DNA of 13,425 nt from Candidatus Roizmanbacteria bacterium RIFCSPHIGHO2_01_FULL_39_8 (GTDB lineage Bacteria > Patescibacteriota > Microgenomatia > UBA1406 > GWC2-37-13). Positions 6,952-12,907 of the stretch are shown piece by piece; position 1 is the first letter of the stretch, and each line of letters begins with the position of its first letter. The stretch spans positions 23,573-36,997 of the forward strand of contig MFZI01000069.1 in NCBI GenBank assembly GCA_001789355.1, read 5' to 3'. A model generated the notes under the pieces. The model did not search any database. It saw only the letters and a program-made list of their open reading frames with translations, and was not told the DNA's origin. The position numbers and the translations under genes were made by a program.

Positions 6952-7926
6952 ATGTTCGATCTCATCATTATTGGTACAGGGCCGGCAGGATTGACGGCGT
7001 CGATTTATGCAACGTGTTTTAAATTAAGCCATGTGGTTATCGGAAAAGTGGTGGGAGGCCAAATGATTCTTGCTCCTGACATATTAAACTATCCGGGATT
7101 TGAACAAATAAGCGGAAGAGAGCTAACCGATCGGATGGTAAATCAAACCAAAAAAAGAGGCGGTGAAATTTTACTCGAATCGGTAAAACTTGTCGGAAAA
7201 ACCGATAATGGATTTAGAGTTGTTACAGAAACGGAAAAGATATATGAAGCGAAAACACTTATTCTCGCAACCGGAGTCGAGCGAAGAAAACTAAATATTC
7301 CCGGGGAGAATGAGTATATAGGAAAAGGTATAGAATATTGTGCAAGCTGCGGAAAGTTTGATTATGCCGAAAAGACTGCAGCTGTTATTGGTGGGGCTAA
7401 TGCAGCGGCCCAAACCGCAGTTCAAGTAGGTCACTCAGCTTCCAAAGTCTATGTCGTCTATCGAGGGACAGAGCTTAGATGTGATCCGATATGGCTTGAA
7501 CAAATAAAAGCCAGCCAGCATATAGAAGTTGTCTATGGAGCACAGGTTAAAGAGATAAAAGGTGATGGTCAGAAGGTCACCGGTCTACAGATCGAAATAA
7601 AAAATCCTCAGACGCAAGCCGTGGAATCAAAAGAACTGATGGTTGACAAAGTATTCATCGAAATAGGGGGAGTTCCCGGAACAGCACTTCTCATTCCTCT
7701 CGGAGTGACAATGGATGAGGGTGGTTTTATTTCGGTAGATGAGAAGCTTTCGACCAATATATCCGGTATTTATGTCGCAGGTGACATAATCGGACACAAA
7801 TATTCGATTGAACAGATTACTTCTGCAGTTGGATCGGGAGCAAGGGCAGCTTCTTCTGTTTTTTCTTATCTTAAGCAGCAAAAAGCTCCTACACTCTGGG
7901 GAACGAGTCAGATCAAGAGAGGTTAA
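6952..7926 (+). CDS. Thioredoxin-reductase-like FAD flavoprotein
   Basis: 324 residues, the length of bacterial low-molecular-weight thioredoxin reductase. FAD motif IIIGTGPAG (5-13), VVGGQM (33-38), LILATGVERRKL (103-114), redox-active CASC (130-133) and the C-terminal FAD motif GIYVAGD (272-278) are all present. The pyridine-nucleotide site is unusual: GGANAAAQTA (147-156) replaces GGGxSAxEEA, and VVYRGTELR (168-176) replaces the HRRxxxR that grips the NADPH 2'-phosphate in E. coli TrxB. The Asp that normally follows the second cysteine (CATCD) is Gly134. It may therefore use NADH or another donor, or reduce something other than thioredoxin. No thioredoxin gene is in the window. It starts at the ATG with no Shine-Dalgarno; a -10-like box lies just upstream. 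The gene stands alone between the ATP-grasp pair and the tRNA cluster. Confidence 0.85.
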   Translation: MFDLIIIGTGPAGLTASIYATCFKLSHVVIGKVVGGQMILAPDILNYPGFEQISGRELTDRMVNQTKKRGGEILLESVKLVGKTDNGFRVVTETEKIYEAKTLILATGVERRKLNIPGENEYIGKGIEYCASCGKFDYAEKTAAVIGGANAAAQTAVQVGHSASKVYVVYRGTELRCDPIWLEQIKASQHIEVVYGAQVKEIKGDGQKVTGLQIEIKNPQTQAVESKELMVDKVFIEIGGVPGTALLIPLGVTMDEGGFISVDEKLSTNISGIYVAGDIIGHKYSIEQITSAVGSGARAASSVFSYLKQQKAPTLWGTSQIKRG

Positions 7927-7944
7927 ATATAGGACTAGATCAAG

Positions 7945-8016
7945 TGGACTCGAGAGGATTTGAACCTCTAACATCTTCGATGTAAACGAAGCGCTCTACC
8001 GTTGAGCTACGAGTCC
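7945..8016 (-). tRNA. tRNA-Val (anticodon TAC)
   Basis: Complete cloverleaf: acceptor GGACTCG/CGAGTCC, D stem GCTC/GAGC, anticodon stem CTTCG/CGAAG with loop TTTACAT (anticodon TAC), five-base variable loop, T stem AGAGG/CCTCT with loop TTCAAAT, discriminator A. CCA is not encoded (CTT follows), so it must be added by CCA-adding enzyme. Its first 10 bases overlap the end of the GIY-YIG gene. Confidence 0.95.
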
Positions 8017-8270
8017 ATTTTGGTCCAATAATTTTTCAATATCCTCCTTAGAAAGTTTCTCCCCCACTGAGTTTTTAAAAACTTTTCTCTTGCTGTTACA
8101 TCCTGCTGATTTAAAAAAGCCTCATAATAGATTAAAATAAATGGTCTTCTATGTTTAGTTACTTCTATTTTTCCTTTTGTGTGTTCTTCAAATCTTTGTT
8201 TTAAATTACTGTTATAACCCGTATATAGTTTATTGTCTCGGAGGCTCCTTAAAACATATATATAATACAT
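8007..8270 (-). CDS. Small GIY-YIG nuclease-domain protein ending inside tRNA-Val
   Basis: About 87 residues from ATG 8268-8270 (MYYIYVLRS), the usual beginning of this small single-domain family; the frame is open 15 codons further up (ATG 8315) but that part runs through non-conserved sequence. GIY-YIG features (numbered from ATG 8315): Y18-I-Y20, Y31-T-G33, Arg41, His45 and Glu77 (AREKFLK), i.e. the full catalytic set. Family members resemble the UvrC N-terminal nuclease and group I intron endonucleases and cut DNA in a metal-dependent manner; the role of the stand-alone form is unsettled. The last codons (Asp-Ser-stop) are the first bases of tRNA-Val, and a tRNA 5' fragment lies just upstream, so the gene sits wedged between tRNA sequences. 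This fits a mobile or tRNA-targeting element. Confidence 0.85.
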   Translation of the reverse strand: MYYIYVLRSLRDNKLYTGYNSNLKQRFEEHTKGKIEVTKHRRPFILIYYEAFLNQQDVTAREKFLKTQWGRNFLRRILKNYWTKMDS

Positions 8271-8294
8271 ATTTGCAACGCTCTTTACCCGAAC

Positions 8295-8325
8295 AAATTT
8301 CTGTTGATACAGCAAGAAATTTGCA
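8295..8325 (-). repeat. Hairpin with 9-bp perfect stem between the tRNA fragment and the GIY-YIG gene
   Basis: On the minus strand CAAATTTCT pairs perfectly with AGAAATTTG around a 12-base loop. It occupies the place where the anticodon arm of the interrupted tRNA would be expected, but no tRNA anticodon loop can be read from it. It is not followed by a T-run, so it is not an obvious terminator. Confidence 0.45.
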
Positions 8326-8352
8326 CGGCTGAACCAACTGAGCTAAGCGGTC
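8326..8352 (-). pseudogene. 5' tRNA fragment (acceptor strand and D arm only)
   Basis: Four bases after the CCA of tRNA-Ile, the minus strand reads GACCGCTTAGCTCAGTTGG, the typical start of a tRNA (7-base acceptor strand, TA, GCTC, AGTTGG D loop). The D stem is not properly closed (AGCC instead of GAGC), and no anticodon or T arm follows before the GIY-YIG gene, nor does a matching acceptor 3' strand. I read it as a tRNA gene broken in the D arm, with the remainder replaced by the GIY-YIG segment. Confidence 0.5.
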
Positions 8353-8356
8353 AGGT

Positions 8357-8431
8357 TGGTGGGCAATGGAGGGATCGAACCTCCGACCTCGTTCTTATCA
8401 GGAACGCGCTCTACCACTGAGCCAATTGCCC
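8357..8431 (-). tRNA. tRNA-Ile (anticodon GAT), CCA encoded
   Basis: Complete cloverleaf: acceptor GGGCAAT/ATTGCCC, D stem GCTC/GAGC, anticodon stem CGTTC/GAACG with loop CTGATAA (anticodon GAT), T stem GGAGG/CCTCC with loop TTCGATC, discriminator A followed by an encoded CCA (8357-8359). In many bacteria this tRNA lies in the 16S-23S spacer; here it is 4.5 kb downstream of the 16S 3' end on the same strand, across oppositely oriented protein genes. Confidence 0.96.
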
Positions 8432-8437
8432 AAGTGT

Positions 8438-8461
8438 TACCTGCCTGTCGGCAGGCAGGTA
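8438..8461. repeat. Perfect 10-bp inverted repeat with 4-base loop (CCTGCCTG/CAGGCAGG type)
   Basis: TACCTGCCTG (8438-8447), loop TCGG, CAGGCAGGTA (8452-8461). The GC-rich stem contrasts with the AT-rich surroundings. It ends 6 bases before the 5' end of tRNA-Ile and lies in that tRNA's predicted leader. No T-run follows on either strand, so it is not a standard terminator. From memory, CCTGCCTG/CAGGCAGG palindromes recur in CPR genomes as dispersed repeats; that cannot be checked here. Confidence 0.7.
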
Positions 8462-8496
8462 CCGATAAACTAGCAGTCCATAAATATATAGTGAGA

Positions 8497-8505
8497 ATTA
8501 TATCA
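8497..8505 (-). promoter_or_regulatory. Extended -10 promoter (TGATATAAT) for the tRNA cluster
   Basis: The minus strand reads TGATATAAT, a perfect TATAAT (8497-8502) with the TGn extension. Transcription would begin near 8490 and run through the 8438-8461 hairpin into tRNA-Ile, the GIY-YIG gene and tRNA-Val. It overlaps the most upstream possible start of the HD gene (8505), which argues for that gene starting later. Confidence 0.5.
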
Positions 8506-8524
8506 TGAAGGTTATTGCTTATGG

Positions 8525-8530
8525 TAAAAT
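8525..8530 (+). promoter_or_regulatory. Extended -10 box (TGGTAAAAT) for the HD-domain gene
   Basis: TAAAAT with a TGn extension (8522-8524) lies 7 bases before ATG 8538, so the message would begin at the start codon. This supports 8538 over 8505 as the start. Confidence 0.35.
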
Positions 8531-8537
8531 AGTGAAG

Positions 8538-9122
8538 ATGAAAACAAAATTAGTCAATCCAAAGCGGATAGTAGATTTTATGATCTTAGCTGGAAAACTT
8601 AAGTGGCTAAAAAGAACCGGTTGGATTAATGCAAAGATGCCTGACCCTGAGACGGTTGCAGAACATACCTTTCGAGTAACAATACTTTCCCGTATCCTTG
8701 CTCCTTTATTAGGTTTGGATGTGGAGAAGCTCACTATTATGGCAATCTTTCATGATTTTGCTGAGGGAATATTCGGCGATCCTATCCTTGAGAGTGGTAG
8801 GAGAAAAGTGCGTGAATACAGCTGGAAAGATGAATCCAAATTTATGGAAAAAGTTTTTAAGGATCTCAATATGCCCAATCTTTATCTGGAGTGGAAAGAG
8901 AATATTCTTGAGAATGGCCCTCAACAAACGATATATTCAGATTCACTATACCAGATAGGAAAACTCGCAAATGCATGGCAAGCTTTCGAGTATGAACTTC
9001 GAGGAGTTCCCAAAGAAAAAACAAATGAATTCTGGGAAAATTCTTTGGAACATATCAAAATACCCGTTCTGAGGAAAATATTAAACAGTCTGATACAATT
9101 GAGAGGTAGCGGAAAGATTTGA
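8538..9122 (+). CDS. HD-domain protein of the YfbR/HDDC2 5'-nucleotidase type
   Basis: 194 residues from ATG 8538; an upstream ATG at 8505 would add 11. Numbered from 8505: ETVAEH (49-54) gives the first metal His54, IFHDFAEGIFGD (81-92) gives His83-Asp84, and LANAWQAFEYEL (154-165) is the last conserved helix. This is the layout of HDDC2/YfbR enzymes, which dephosphorylate deoxynucleoside 5'-monophosphates. The fourth metal ligand, an Asp in the ADxL-type motif before that last helix (Asp137 in YfbR), appears to be Gly152 (IGKLAN), so activity is uncertain; Asp146 is six residues earlier and might substitute. If active it would join the DNPH1-Tmk fusion in controlling dNMP pools, but the two are on different transcripts. 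The stop is directly followed by the promoter of the next operon. Confidence 0.8.
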   Translation: MKTKLVNPKRIVDFMILAGKLKWLKRTGWINAKMPDPETVAEHTFRVTILSRILAPLLGLDVEKLTIMAIFHDFAEGIFGDPILESGRRKVREYSWKDESKFMEKVFKDLNMPNLYLEWKENILENGPQQTIYSDSLYQIGKLANAWQAFEYELRGVPKEKTNEFWENSLEHIKIPVLRKILNSLIQLRGSGKI

Positions 9123-9124
9123 AA

Positions 9125-9155
9125 TTGACATAACCATTCTTCGTTCCTATATAAT
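9125..9155 (+). promoter_or_regulatory. Strong promoter (TTGACA, TATAAT) of the metal transport operon, leaderless
   Basis: Consensus TTGACA at 9125-9130 and TATAAT at 9150-9155 with a 19-base spacer (or 17 bases to the overlapping TATATA). The predicted first transcribed base is 9162, the A of the start codon. No Shine-Dalgarno could fit. The two consensus hexamers suggest robust expression. Confidence 0.6.
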
Positions 9156-9161
9156 CGAAAT

Positions 9162-10376
9162 ATGCTTTACTTCTCTGAGCTGCGGAATAAAAAAGTCTAT
9201 ACTGAAGATCTGATCTTTTTGGGCAAATTAAAAGACCTGACTTTTCTCGCATCCGATACTCCCAAAATAACAAAACTAATAGTCAGAAATGAATCGGGTG
9301 AAGATCTATTCATTCCCGTCACCTACACCAATAGAATTGATCGTTCGAGTATCATCGTCAAAAAAAATTATCTCCAGGAAGAGATGGTGGCAAATGAACT
9401 TTTCATACTTAAAAACTTGCTCGATAAACAAATTATTGACCTTAGAGGAAATAAAGTCGTGAGAGTGAACGATGTTGCTCTTCAGGAGCAACCTTTTTTA
9501 TATGTGGCTGGAGTAGATATAGGGTTATTAGGAATTTTGAGACAGCTTGGATTGGAAATCTATATGAGTAGGCTTCTTCTCTCTATAGGAATTCGGCTTA
9601 CCTCACAATTTCTCTCGTGGGCTGATATACAGCCCATAGAACTTGCCTATGGGAGAGTCTTGCTCAAAAAAGAAGAAAAAAAACTGGAAAAAATAAAACC
9701 TGAGGATCTCGCCACTTATCTTGAGCGGACAAATATATTAAATATCAGGAAATTTCTTAAAATTCTTGATGATCGGACGGCAGCCGAAGTGGTAAACTTT
9801 CTCAATGTCAATTTTCAGACTTCGCTTTTTCGTCAGTCCCGCCCCGAGCGCGCAGCAAAAATAATATCACTCATGGATCCTGATGAAGCCGTGGACGCGT
9901 TATCGACCCTTTCGTCAAAAAAACGTGAGCAACTTCTCTTGTTGCTTGATAGCGAGAAGAGGAAGGAAATGCAATATTTATTGCGTCTAGCAAAGACACC
10001 GATTGGAAGCATAATAACTACGGAATATATATCGGTAGATTCAGATAGGTCAGTCAAGGAAGTTTTGTCGGAAATAAGGAAAAAAACGGACGAATTCTCT
10101 TTTCTTCCTTATGTTTATGTGACAAACAAGGAGCAACAGCTTATAGGGGCATTTGATCTCCATGAGTTGATTCTCGAAGATAATGAAACACCCATCTACA
10201 AATTTATGGTGCCAAACCTTGTAGTGGCACATCTTACCTCATCAAAAGAAATTATACTGAAAAAAATGATTAAGTACCGCCTTTCGGCTATTCCGGTGAT
10301 AGATAACGATAGACATATTCAAGGCATAGTTACTCTTGATGATGCAATCCAATTAGTGTTGCCCAAACTATCATGA
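9162..10376 (+). CDS. Soluble Mg2+-sensor-like protein: PRC-barrel-like + MgtE_N + CBS pair
   Basis: 404 residues with no membrane segment. Residues 1-120 look like two PRC-barrel-type beta units (KKVYTEDLIFLGKLKDLTF at 10-28; KQIIDLRGNKVVRVNDVAL at 89-107). Residues about 177-280 form an MgtE_N-like helical superhelix (DLATYLER, DDRTAAEVVNFL, MDPDEAVDALSTL), and 281-400 a CBS pair (TPIGSIITTEYISV; SAIPVIDNDRHIQGIVTLDD). In MgtE these two cytosolic modules bind Mg2+ and close the channel when Mg2+ is plentiful. The MgtE membrane domain is absent; instead the stop overlaps the start of an NRAMP-fold transporter (ATGA, 10373-10376). I infer a cytosolic sensor or gate for that transporter. Metal-binding acids cannot be assigned by eye. 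Confidence 0.82.
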   Translation: MLYFSELRNKKVYTEDLIFLGKLKDLTFLASDTPKITKLIVRNESGEDLFIPVTYTNRIDRSSIIVKKNYLQEEMVANELFILKNLLDKQIIDLRGNKVVRVNDVALQEQPFLYVAGVDIGLLGILRQLGLEIYMSRLLLSIGIRLTSQFLSWADIQPIELAYGRVLLKKEEKKLEKIKPEDLATYLERTNILNIRKFLKILDDRTAAEVVNFLNVNFQTSLFRQSRPERAAKIISLMDPDEAVDALSTLSSKKREQLLLLLDSEKRKEMQYLLRLAKTPIGSIITTEYISVDSDRSVKEVLSEIRKKTDEFSFLPYVYVTNKEQQLIGAFDLHELILEDNETPIYKFMVPNLVVAHLTSSKEIILKKMIKYRLSAIPVIDNDRHIQGIVTLDDAIQLVLPKLS

Positions 10377-11620
10377 GATTTTTGTGGTCGAAATATAAAC
10401 TAAGAATTTTACTTTTTTTGGGTGTTTTTGGTCCGGCAACGATCACCGCCATCTCCGATAACGATGCCGCTGGAGTTGCTACCTATTCACTAGCTGGTGC
10501 ACAATTCGGATACTCCATTTTGATTATCCTTATTCCGATCACTCTCCTTCTGGCCGTCACGCAGGAGATGGGCGTAAGGATCGCCGTTGTTACCGGGAAA
10601 GGACTGGGCGATTTAATACGGGAAAGATATGGGGCGGTTATATCGATACTCATTTTTTCAATACTTTTAATAGCAAATCTTGGTACCGTTATTGCAAACT
10701 TCTCTGCTCTGAAAGCAACAGCCACGATGTTTCATATTCCTCCCCTATTTTTAATCCTGGGAGTAGTTTTTTTTTCCTTTCTATTTATCACCAAAGGGAG
10801 CTACAAAACAAATCAACGTCTCTTTCTTTTTGGAATAATTTTCTATTTCGCATACCTTTTTTCAGCTTTTAATTCGCAGCCCGATTGGGGAAAGGCAACC
10901 CTTAATCTTTTTGTGCCCCTGGATGTGAAATTGTCAAAAGAGTTCATCTTTGCAGCAATAGCGGTCTTAGGTACAACTATTACTCCCTGGGGACAATTTT
11001 TTGTCCAAAGTTTTATCATAGATAAACATCTTCAGCCGGATAAACTAAAATTTTCCCAGTTAGAAACTTATTTCGGAGCTTTTCTTACTGATTTTTTTAC
11101 TTTTTTTATGATAGTTGCAACAGCGGCAACATTGTATACCCACGGTGTAGCCTTAACTTCAGGTGAGCAAGCCGCATTGGCGATAAAACCTTTCGCCGGT
11201 GAATTGGCCAGTTTACTTTTTGGATTGGGACTTTTTAATGCAGCCATAATGGGAATTGTCATCATATCTTTGACTACCGCATATGCTTTCTCAGAATTTT
11301 TCGGAATAACCGGAAGTATCGATGCACCATTCGAGCGGGGAAAAATGTTTTACGGCCTGTTCCTTTTTCAACTTCTCGCGGCTTCAGCAATAGTACTTTT
11401 GCCCTCCGTATCATTATTTGCTGTCGTATTTTACACGCAATCTTTGAACGCACTACTCCTGCCTATGATATTTTTCTTTTTATTAAAATTTACCAATAAC
11501 AAAGACTTAATGGGAATACATACTAACCCAAAATTTTATAATTATTTTGCAATTGCGGCTTCTGTTATAATTATATTTGCTTCAAGTTTTGTCGTCGTAA
11601 GCACCCTCTTATCACATTAA
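10373..11620 (+). CDS. NRAMP-fold transporter with non-canonical metal site, probable Mg2+ transporter
   Basis: 415 residues, about 11 hydrophobic segments, NRAMP/SLC11 family by TM1 (GPATITAISDNDAAGVAT, 20-37) and TM6 (GTTITPWGQFFVQS, 200-213). Canonical Mn2+/Fe2+ carriers have DPGN in TM1 and MPHN in TM6. Here the aligned residues are Asp31-Ala-Ala-Gly, preceded by Asp29-Asn30, and Thr204-Pro-Trp-Gly. Loss of the TM6 methionine, which favours soft transition metals, is the hallmark described for NRAMP-related magnesium transporters (NRMT). The adjacent MgtE_N/CBS protein independently points to Mg2+. Start overlaps the sensor gene by 4 bases; the next gene begins 1 base after the stop. Annotation as a manganese or iron transporter would be misleading. 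Confidence 0.82.
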   Translation: MRFLWSKYKLRILLFLGVFGPATITAISDNDAAGVATYSLAGAQFGYSILIILIPITLLLAVTQEMGVRIAVVTGKGLGDLIRERYGAVISILIFSILLIANLGTVIANFSALKATATMFHIPPLFLILGVVFFSFLFITKGSYKTNQRLFLFGIIFYFAYLFSAFNSQPDWGKATLNLFVPLDVKLSKEFIFAAIAVLGTTITPWGQFFVQSFIIDKHLQPDKLKFSQLETYFGAFLTDFFTFFMIVATAATLYTHGVALTSGEQAALAIKPFAGELASLLFGLGLFNAAIMGIVIISLTTAYAFSEFFGITGSIDAPFERGKMFYGLFLFQLLAASAIVLLPSVSLFAVVFYTQSLNALLLPMIFFFLLKFTNNKDLMGIHTNPKFYNYFAIAASVIIIFASSFVVVSTLLSH

Positions 11621-11621
11621 A

Positions 11622-12443
11622 ATGAAAAAACTTATCATCATCGCGGATTGGGCGGAAGATACGTTGGCACGACAAGAAGTGAGATCTGCGGTTGAGGGGT
11701 ATCTGAAAAATCACAATGGCGGTAACATTAGCTTTATCTACTCTACTCCTTCCTCTATCCATACCGCTTTCTTAGTCAAGCAGATCGTGGAAATCGAAGA
11801 ACGCTTCGGCAAACCTCTAGAGACCGTCATCTTTCAGAATACAGATCCCCGATTACATTCGGACCATGCGTTAAAAAAAGCAGAGGGAGCAAAGCCATTA
11901 ATTCTCCGGCTAAAATCTGGTTTATATATTACCGGTCCCAATGCGAGCTACAATTTCTCTCTTGTGAAAAATCGTATTGAGGAAGTATTTGAATACGCAG
12001 GGCTTACTATTCAAGGACAATTTCACTCAAGAGATCTCTACGCGCGGATTGCTGCACATCTTATGGACGAGCAGGAGGATGAGATGGATTTAGAGGAGGT
12101 GTCATCGACTTTAATTCCTGAACTTTCCGGTCTCTATATAGGCCATATCGATAATTTTGGGAATATAAAAACTCTGATTAAGCATTCCTATCTAAAAGGG
12201 AAGTATGAATACGGTGAACAGATCGATATTACTATAAATGGAATACATAAGAAAGTAAGATATGTAGAGAGTCTTTTCGGAAGTGAACCAGGCGAGTTGG
12301 TGATCTATCCCGGATCAGCAGGAAGCAACGACGATCGCTACTTGGAAATATCTATCTGGCGTCATTTCACGGAGGATAAGCCAACCACCGGACTGCACGA
12401 ATTTAATTTTCCCAAGCCGGGAAATCCAGTAGATATAAAATAG
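11622..12443 (+). CDS. DUF62-type SAM hydroxide adenosyltransferase (SAM hydrolase) homologue, divergent
   Basis: 273 residues, the usual size of the family that splits S-adenosylmethionine to adenosine and methionine using water. Recognisable landmarks: N-terminal IIIADWAEDT (5-14) where the family has TDFG..D, FQNTDPRLHS (71-80) for the 'VDPGVG' strand, SGLYITGPNASYN (99-111) for 'PDNGLL', FHSRDLYARIAAHL (134-147) for 'FHGRDIFAPVAA', IDNFGNIKT (176-184) for 'ID.FGN..TN', and GSAGSNDDRYLEISI (231-245) for the C-terminal 'SxGxLEIA' barrel motif. Of the remembered Asp-Arg-His triad, Asp75 and His135 are kept with the right spacing, but the Arg seven residues after the Asp is His82. It starts 1 base after the transporter stop, so it belongs to the same operon; why SAM turnover is linked to metal transport is not evident. 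Confidence 0.75.
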   Translation: MKKLIIIADWAEDTLARQEVRSAVEGYLKNHNGGNISFIYSTPSSIHTAFLVKQIVEIEERFGKPLETVIFQNTDPRLHSDHALKKAEGAKPLILRLKSGLYITGPNASYNFSLVKNRIEEVFEYAGLTIQGQFHSRDLYARIAAHLMDEQEDEMDLEEVSSTLIPELSGLYIGHIDNFGNIKTLIKHSYLKGKYEYGEQIDITINGIHKKVRYVESLFGSEPGELVIYPGSAGSNDDRYLEISIWRHFTEDKPTTGLHEFNFPKPGNPVDIK

Positions 12444-12445
12444 CG

Positions 12446-12817
12446 GTGACTAAAATGAGAGAAGTTGATAATAAATGGTTTTTTTCGGAACTGCCTTTTT
12501 TTGTAAAAATGTTTACGTTTTACATAAAGGGCGACTTAATTGTACTTTTTCCTCTTTTGCTCATTATAATTCTTCTTGGAATCTTGAGTTTGAAATTTAT
12601 GCTCCTTATGGTAGGTACATATATTGTGGTAAGAAATTTGGGGGAGATGATCTACTGGATTTTTCACCAGTTCAGTTCACGCAGCTATCGACCCAATGAT
12701 TTCGGCTTTAAAAGACTTGACAATCACGCCATTTATATTCTTATGCAGACGCTGGCTATAGCCGGAGTAATGCTTGGCTCGGCTATCGTTTTTGCGATAC
12801 TTCTTTTCTTCAAATAA
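12446..12817 (+). CDS. Small hypothetical membrane protein
   Basis: Up to 123 residues from GTG 12446 (2 bases after the SAM hydrolase stop) or 120 from ATG 12455, which I slightly prefer because all other likely starts here are ATG. Two or three membrane helices: about 30-50 (GDLIVLFPLLLIIILLGILSL begins at 29), 50-62, and 99-122 (LAIAGVMLGSAIVFAILLFF). A short cytosolic or external loop between them carries SSRSYRPNDFG (77-87). No family is recognised. As last gene of the operon it could be an accessory subunit of the transporter, but only its position suggests this. Confidence 0.65.
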   Translation: MTKMREVDNKWFFSELPFFVKMFTFYIKGDLIVLFPLLLIIILLGILSLKFMLLMVGTYIVVRNLGEMIYWIFHQFSSRSYRPNDFGFKRLDNHAIYILMQTLAIAGVMLGSAIVFAILLFFK

Positions 12818-12859
12818 GAGCTTTTTTAGTCTATAAAACGGGTTAGGAAATTTATTTAA

Positions 12860-12907
12860 AGTGGCACGTAAACTCTAAACGAGTTCAAGTGAGCCACTAA
12901 TTTTTTT
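12860..12907 (+). terminator. Intrinsic terminator of the metal transport operon
   Basis: AGTGGC (12860-12865) pairs with GCCACT (12893-12898), with an inner stem AACTC/GAGTT (12871-12875, 12881-12885), followed by AATTTTTTT (12899-12907). Stem plus T-run on the plus strand is a standard rho-independent terminator 42 bases after the last gene. On the minus strand the same stem is followed by TTTAAATAAATTT, so it may also stop transcription leaving the 16S gene. Confidence 0.75.

Noticed and set aside
7945..8016. tRNA-Val as a damaged copy because CCA is missing and a CDS overlaps it
   Set aside because: All stems pair perfectly and loops are canonical; lack of encoded CCA is common.
8271..8315. 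Fifteen extra N-terminal codons of the GIY-YIG protein
   Set aside because: They read through the hairpin and tRNA-fragment flank; the family normally begins at MYYIYVL, encoded from 8270.
8438..8461. Hairpin as an intrinsic terminator
   Set aside because: No T-run follows on either strand, and on the minus strand it would stop transcription before the tRNA.
9120..10376. Alternative genetic code with TGA as an amino acid (Gracilibacteria/SR1)
   Set aside because: TGA ends the HD and MgtE_N genes at natural family ends, and no in-frame TGA interrupts a gene.
10373..11620. Classical manganese/iron NRAMP (MntH)
   Set aside because: Both metal-site motifs, DPGN and MPHN, are changed, and the neighbour carries Mg2+-sensing modules.
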